Source: Clostridium sp. CM027 (GTDB lineage Bacteria > Bacillota > Clostridia > Clostridiales > Clostridiaceae). From it: a stretch of 64,000 bases of DNA. The translations under genes and the position numbers were made by a program. Positions 62,555 through 64,000 of this stretch are shown here, in pieces. The stretch lies in the NCBI RefSeq assembly GCF_024730565.1, contig NZ_CP077725.1, positions 1,984,001 to 2,048,000 on the forward strand, in the 5' to 3' direction. Within the stretch, counting starts at the first letter, position 1. Each line of letters opens with the position of its first letter. Under the pieces are notes generated by a model, which was given only the letters and a program-made list of their open reading frames with translations, had not been told where the DNA came from and did no database searches.

Positions 62555-63985
62555 TTATCTTTTAATATCACTCTTAGTAAATATTTTTGTTAAATATGTT
62601 ATAAAAAATCCAAAAATTATAAATCCTACTGGCCCACCATAATTCTTTAATATTGGAACTATTGCTTCTTTGAAACTTGTAGCTCCTGCAATATCTCCCC
62701 AGCCAGCGCCAAAGAATGCTAATACACCTAATACGAAAACAATAGTTGAAGATGTAACTACAGCCGCTTTTGATTTTAACATTACAAATGGAGGTACATT
62801 ACCTTTAAGCCTAAATACTAAATATGCAGCTGCAAGAACAATATAAGGTATTGCAAGACATAAACCGGATAATGTAGTTAATGTGTTAAAAAAAGTATCT
62901 ATTGAATTCAATCCTATTAGTGGTACTATTATTAATGCTGATAAGATTCCACATTGAACCCAAAGTGCATTAACTAGTGTTCCATCTTCACGTTTCTTAG
63001 TTAAAAATTTAGGAAAGGTGCCACTCGGAACCTCTGAGAACATAGCCCTAATTGGGGATTCTAACCAAACCACAAATGCGGCTATAGACGATACAGTTAA
63101 AATAAAAGCATATATTTGAACAAATATTTTACCATTTAAACCCCAGGATTCTGCTAATATCTTATAAACAACATAACCTGCATCCTTAACACCAGCTTTG
63201 GTTATTAATTCAGGTGATGCAACTAAGCATATTGCAAGTGATCCTAGTACATATGCTCCAGCTATAAATGTAGTTGCTATAAGAACAGCCTTTGGGAAAA
63301 CTTTTTTAGGATTTGCAACATCTTTAATATAAGTCCCTGCCACCTCAGCCCCTGCAACAGCGAGAATCAGCCACGAGAAAGTTGAAAAATAGTCAGCATT
63401 AAACTTGGGAATAAGTGTTGTTTTTGTGAAAGTTGTAGCTGATGGTTGCTTACCAACTAATGCTCCAACAACTGCAAATAATATAAATATAACTGTAACT
63501 GCTAAAGTTAGTTTTCCACCTAAATCACTGATTTTCGAGAATCTTTTAACTCCAGTTGTAGCTATATACGTTAATACCACTGCTAGTCCCAATCCTATCC
63601 AAGGTAACAAATATGCATTGGCATCGTTAAATCTATTTTCACCAAAAAGAGTCCATGATACCATGACTGGTATTCTGGCAAAAACCATTTGCAAATAGAA
63701 TAAATTAGCAACAAAGTATGACCAGGTACCTATAAACGCCCATCTTGGACCAATTGAACATTCTATCCAGGTGTATAAACCTCCTTCTTTGTCTTTATTA
63801 GAAGAAGCTAACTCTGCTATCATTATTGATAAAGGTAGAAAGAATAATAGAGCAACTATAAGCCATGATGGAATAGCTGCCGGTCCGAGTGCCACTGCAT
63901 TTGAAGCAATATTCCCAAATCCAAATGTTGGAACAAAAATTAACATTACCAAAGTCCATAAGCCAAGTTTTTTTGTATCATTCAT
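62555..63985 (-). CDS. APC-family amino-acid permease/antiporter
   Basis: This is a 476-aa inner-membrane carrier with about 12 helices. The start (LVMLIFVPTFGFGNIASNAV), KDKEGGLYTWIECSIGPRWA and AVAGAEVAGTYIKDVANPKK place it in the glutamate/GABA antiporter branch, related to the YjeM protein at 15.9 kb but clearly a different member. The substrate is uncertain. AGGGAGG lies just before ATG. Confidence 0.88.
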   Translation of the reverse strand: MNDTKKLGLWTLVMLIFVPTFGFGNIASNAVALGPAAIPSWLIVALLFFLPLSIMIAELASSNKDKEGGLYTWIECSIGPRWAFIGTWSYFVANLFYLQMVFARIPVMVSWTLFGENRFNDANAYLLPWIGLGLAVVLTYIATTGVKRFSKISDLGGKLTLAVTVIFILFAVVGALVGKQPSATTFTKTTLIPKFNADYFSTFSWLILAVAGAEVAGTYIKDVANPKKVFPKAVLIATTFIAGAYVLGSLAICLVASPELITKAGVKDAGYVVYKILAESWGLNGKIFVQIYAFILTVSSIAAFVVWLESPIRAMFSEVPSGTFPKFLTKKREDGTLVNALWVQCGILSALIIVPLIGLNSIDTFFNTLTTLSGLCLAIPYIVLAAAYLVFRLKGNVPPFVMLKSKAAVVTSSTIVFVLGVLAFFGAGWGDIAGATSFKEAIVPILKNYGGPVGFIIFGFFITYLTKIFTKSDIKR

Positions 63986-64000
63986 AATTTACCTCCCTAA

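Noticed and set aside
1-64000. tRNA, rRNA or CRISPR array
   Set aside because: No cloverleaf-like TTCGA/GGTTC pattern, rRNA core sequence or regularly spaced repeats was seen on reading through the window.

Overview
The window is low-GC DNA from an anaerobic, spore-forming-type Firmicute, most likely a Clostridium in the broad sense. The supporting signs are an [FeFe] hydrogenase and the maturase HydG, S-box and THI-box riboswitches of Firmicute type, strong AGGAGG ribosome sites, many U-tailed hairpin terminators, AgrB/AgrD peptide signalling, and many small clostridial proteins. No rRNA, tRNA or CRISPR array was found.

Layout, 1-28.9 kb (core-like): a partial proB; several small proteins missed by a 60-residue cutoff; an amidohydrolase; a CstA-type transporter with its LytS/LytTR two-component system and the remnant of a second cstA; a DEDD exonuclease; an acyl-CoA thioesterase; an M29 aminopeptidase; a beta-rich lipoprotein; a Met-rich protein; an acetyltransferase; YbaK; YjeM; a MATE exporter behind a leader terminator; metA behind a SAM-I riboswitch; a polysaccharide deacetylase; thiT behind a TPP riboswitch; an OFA-family MFS transporter; a DUF2294 protein; a GlpA-like FAD oxidoreductase with a BFD-type iron-sulfur domain; the TM1266-hydG operon behind a structured leader; and an esterase.

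Layout, 28.9-49.0 kb (accessory island): a 50-bp direct repeat with one mismatch brackets about 20 kb of very AT-rich DNA. The left half (29-38.6 kb) is a worn array of membrane M50 metalloproteases, tiny membrane proteins, two broken bacteriocin-like peptides, a HlyD remnant, IS3 remnants, an AgrA fragment and internal duplications. The right half (38.7-48.8 kb) looks intact. It has two near-identical 71-residue, four-cysteine, single-pass membrane peptides; an ABC exporter; a protein fusing a PqqD-like recognition domain to an M50 protease; a DsbA-like oxidoreductase; a thioredoxin-CcdA fusion; and an Agr system (hidden agrD, divergent agrB, AgrC-like kinase, AgrA-like LytTR regulator). I infer a quorum-regulated, disulfide-stabilised secreted peptide system of a kind I do not recognise. 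It is the best candidate here for an undescribed system.

Layout, 49-64 kb (core-like): a DUF3048 lipoprotein; a small acidic membrane protein; a PadR remnant; a two-gene osmoprotectant-type ABC importer with a permease/binding-protein fusion; a group-B-like [FeFe] hydrogenase; a CobO remnant; a NodB deacetylase; an OmpR/HAMP-kinase system with an unknown anchored protein; an APC permease gene wrecked by an internal deletion; and an intact APC permease at the right edge. Convergent genes here repeatedly share long perfect palindromic terminators.
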